Assembly (NCBI RefSeq): GCF_905475395.1
Contig: NC_058339.1
Span: 52,647,172 to 52,711,171 of the forward strand
Direction: 5' to 3'
DNA: 64,000 nucleotides
Source: Chrysoperla carnea
Lineage: Eukaryota > Arthropoda > Insecta > Neuroptera > Chrysopidae
A program made the position numbers and the translations under genes. The number at the start of each line of letters is the position of its first letter. Position 1 is the stretch's first letter. Below the pieces are notes generated by a model that made no database searches, had not been told where the DNA came from, and worked only from the letters and a program-made list of their open reading frames with translations. Shown here piece after piece: positions 62,803 through 64,000 of the stretch.

Positions 62803-63118
62803 AGTATTGAACTAAATTCTAATTCTAATTCAGGAATTGAATCAATTGATTCACTTGGCGACTTAAAAATGATCCAAATTTACCTTTGATTTTTACCAAT
62901 CCTTTTTACTGGTTGTAGGTTCATACCTAAATCCGACTTGAAGGACCAAATGTAGAATATTTTGCTAGAATATTTATATTTGTATTAATTTTGTACTTTT
63001 CAAAATATTGTGAATTATATTACTTTGAATAAGCAAATTAAAAAGTCAGTGGAAGGAATCAAAATTTTTACGAATTAAATAAATCAATTCTTGAATTAGA
63101 ATTTTTTAGTTCAATACT
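62803..63118. mobile_element. Inverted-repeat element with AGTATTGAACTAAA ends
   Basis: The left arm (AGTATTGAACTAAATTCTAA) and the reverse complement of the right arm (AGTATTGAACTAAAAAATTC) match over about 50 bp with small gaps. ACAATGTAT (62793-62801) and ACAATGAAT (63119-63127) flank it and may be a diverged target duplication. No coding. It is an older, probably hAT-like MITE. Confidence 0.6.
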
Positions 63119-63736
63119 ACAATGAATGTCGTTCTCCTTGATATTGTATTTCACTTTTGGCAAGCATAAAGTTTCATAGAACTCTTCAAAAAAAATTTAA
63201 ACGTCATTTAGTAAATCCTATCAAAAAAGTGTTATTGAGATTTAATTTTAAGTGAAACTTCGCCTGTCGAATAAACCATAGAAGTTCCAAAAATAATAGG
63301 CATTTTTAATTATTTGTGTTTTTGTTTTTGAAATAAAAATATACAATATTTGGAAATTAATTTCTTCAGTTTTATATACAATTTTGAATGTTAGAGCATT
63401 GTTTTTTTTGGAAAAGTGCGGATAAACAATAGGCCGAGTTTTTTATATTTAAAGATAATGTTTCATCGCCCATGGAGATACAAAATTAAACTCGAGAAAA
63501 ATTAAAGAAAAGTACGGTTGAGAGTAATCAAAGTGGTAATTTAGTAGGTATAATTTTCGTTGTTTGACAGAATATATTATTAGAATAATATGTTTCTAAA
63601 TAATACAAAAAGCTTTTTATGACAGCTTCAAATTCAAAATTGTATAGAAAATAAAATAATGTTTAAGGCATAAAGGGAAAATTGATGAAATACATTTTCA
63701 ATATGAATGAGCAAAAAATAAAACAATTTAAAAAAG

Positions 63737-64000
63737 CTATAAATGTGCTAATATCTCCATTTCAGTATTAATTTCATTACTATGATTACCATTTAAATTT
63801 GTTGCCATTTGTGAACCAGAAACGGTAACTATAACAGGACTCTGATCGCTACTTGTTTGTACAATTGTAACTAAATTACCGTCTTTTGTTGTATCTAAAT
63901 TATCACTTTTTAATAACATACGTAATGGTGCTATCTCTGTTTCTGGTACTAATTTTACATTATCAATTGATATATTTTCTATACTCCGTTCTTCTCCCAC
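63737..64000 (-). CDS. C-terminal end of an unrecognised protein (runs off right edge)
   Basis: The frame is open from the window edge to a TAG at 63739-63737, giving 87 codons ending EMEILAHL. No ATG precedes it, so the start lies beyond 64000. The peptide is polar and mixed (VTIVQTSSDQ, VIVTVSGSQM, GNHSNEINTE) with no membrane segment or zinc motif. It resembles the tail of a transcription regulator, but no family was recognised. A weak possible acceptor (GTATAG) near 63980 leaves open that the exon starts just inside the window. Real coding is likely because the frame is long and balanced for this AT-rich DNA. Confidence 0.6.
   Translation of the reverse strand: MGEERSIENISIDNVKLVPETEIAPLRMLLKSDNLDTTKDGNLVTIVQTSSDQSPVIVTVSGSQMATNLNGNHSNEINTEMEILAHL

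Larger units (their letters stand above)
57978..63736. other. Spacer between TMC and the right-edge gene
   Basis: About 5.8 kb between two minus-strand genes. The 300 bp next to TMC should hold its promoter and 5' UTR. A full repeat copy follows (58288-58975). The stretch 59000-61180 is AT-rich with nothing recognisable. Two inverted-repeat elements lie at 61190-61558 and 62803-63118. An unknown part of 60200-63736 may be the 3' UTR of the right-edge gene. Only short, poorly supported ORFs occur. Confidence 0.5.

Noticed and set aside
49297-63736. A functional gene cluster or new system linking the neighbouring genes
   Set aside because: Gene orientation, spacing and families show no shared pathway; proximity alone does not support one.

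Overview
The window is AT-rich animal DNA with short GT-AG introns, long AT-rich spacers and many small inverted-repeat DNA elements. The gene set (FoxK, an astacin protease, an inner-arm axonemal dynein, a C2H2 zinc-finger gene, a TMC channel gene) and the mariner and hAT-type elements point to an insect. I cannot place it further. Exon borders were read by eye from splice signals and reading phase, and may be off by a base or two.

Layout. 1-2784 (-): 5' part of FoxK (FHA domain, first residues of the forkhead domain), cut by the left edge. 4848-7857 (+): an unrecognised, low-complexity, Cys/Ser/Asn-rich protein gene with a hAT-like MITE in an intron. 7858-10797: spacer with repeats, a perfect hairpin and an isolated exon-like ORF. 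10798-13559 (+): six-exon secreted astacin metalloprotease. 14177-41633 (-): complete axonemal dynein heavy chain of the DNAH3 type. Fifty exons join in phase to 12,327 nt (4,108 aa), and two further in-frame cassette exons are possible. 44134-46230 (+): single-exon zinc-finger gene with two near-identical finger blocks and a decayed third block after the stop. 49297-57977 (-): complete 13-exon TMC channel (748 aa). 63737-64000 (-): C-terminal 87 codons of an unrecognised gene running off the right edge.

Mobile DNA. I see two hAT-type MITEs with related ends (8-bp target duplications), at least two TA-flanked Tc1/mariner-like MITEs, a TTA-flanked Harbinger-like element, two fold-back elements, a non-LTR reverse-transcriptase remnant, six copies of one roughly 600-700 bp repeat family, and a 510-bp element made of two mariner 5' ends joined head to head. 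No retrovirus-like, LTR or Polinton-like element was recognised, and no tRNA or rRNA gene.

The genes do not form an operon-like unit. Apart from a possible shared use in ciliated or sperm cells (dynein and, by family analogy only, the astacin), they look like unrelated neighbours. I found no convincing new multi-gene system. The most unusual items are the head-to-head mariner palindrome, the two in-frame cassette exons in the dynein C-terminal domain, the GC-AG intron, the triplicated zinc-finger unit and the unrecognised TQT-containing gene.
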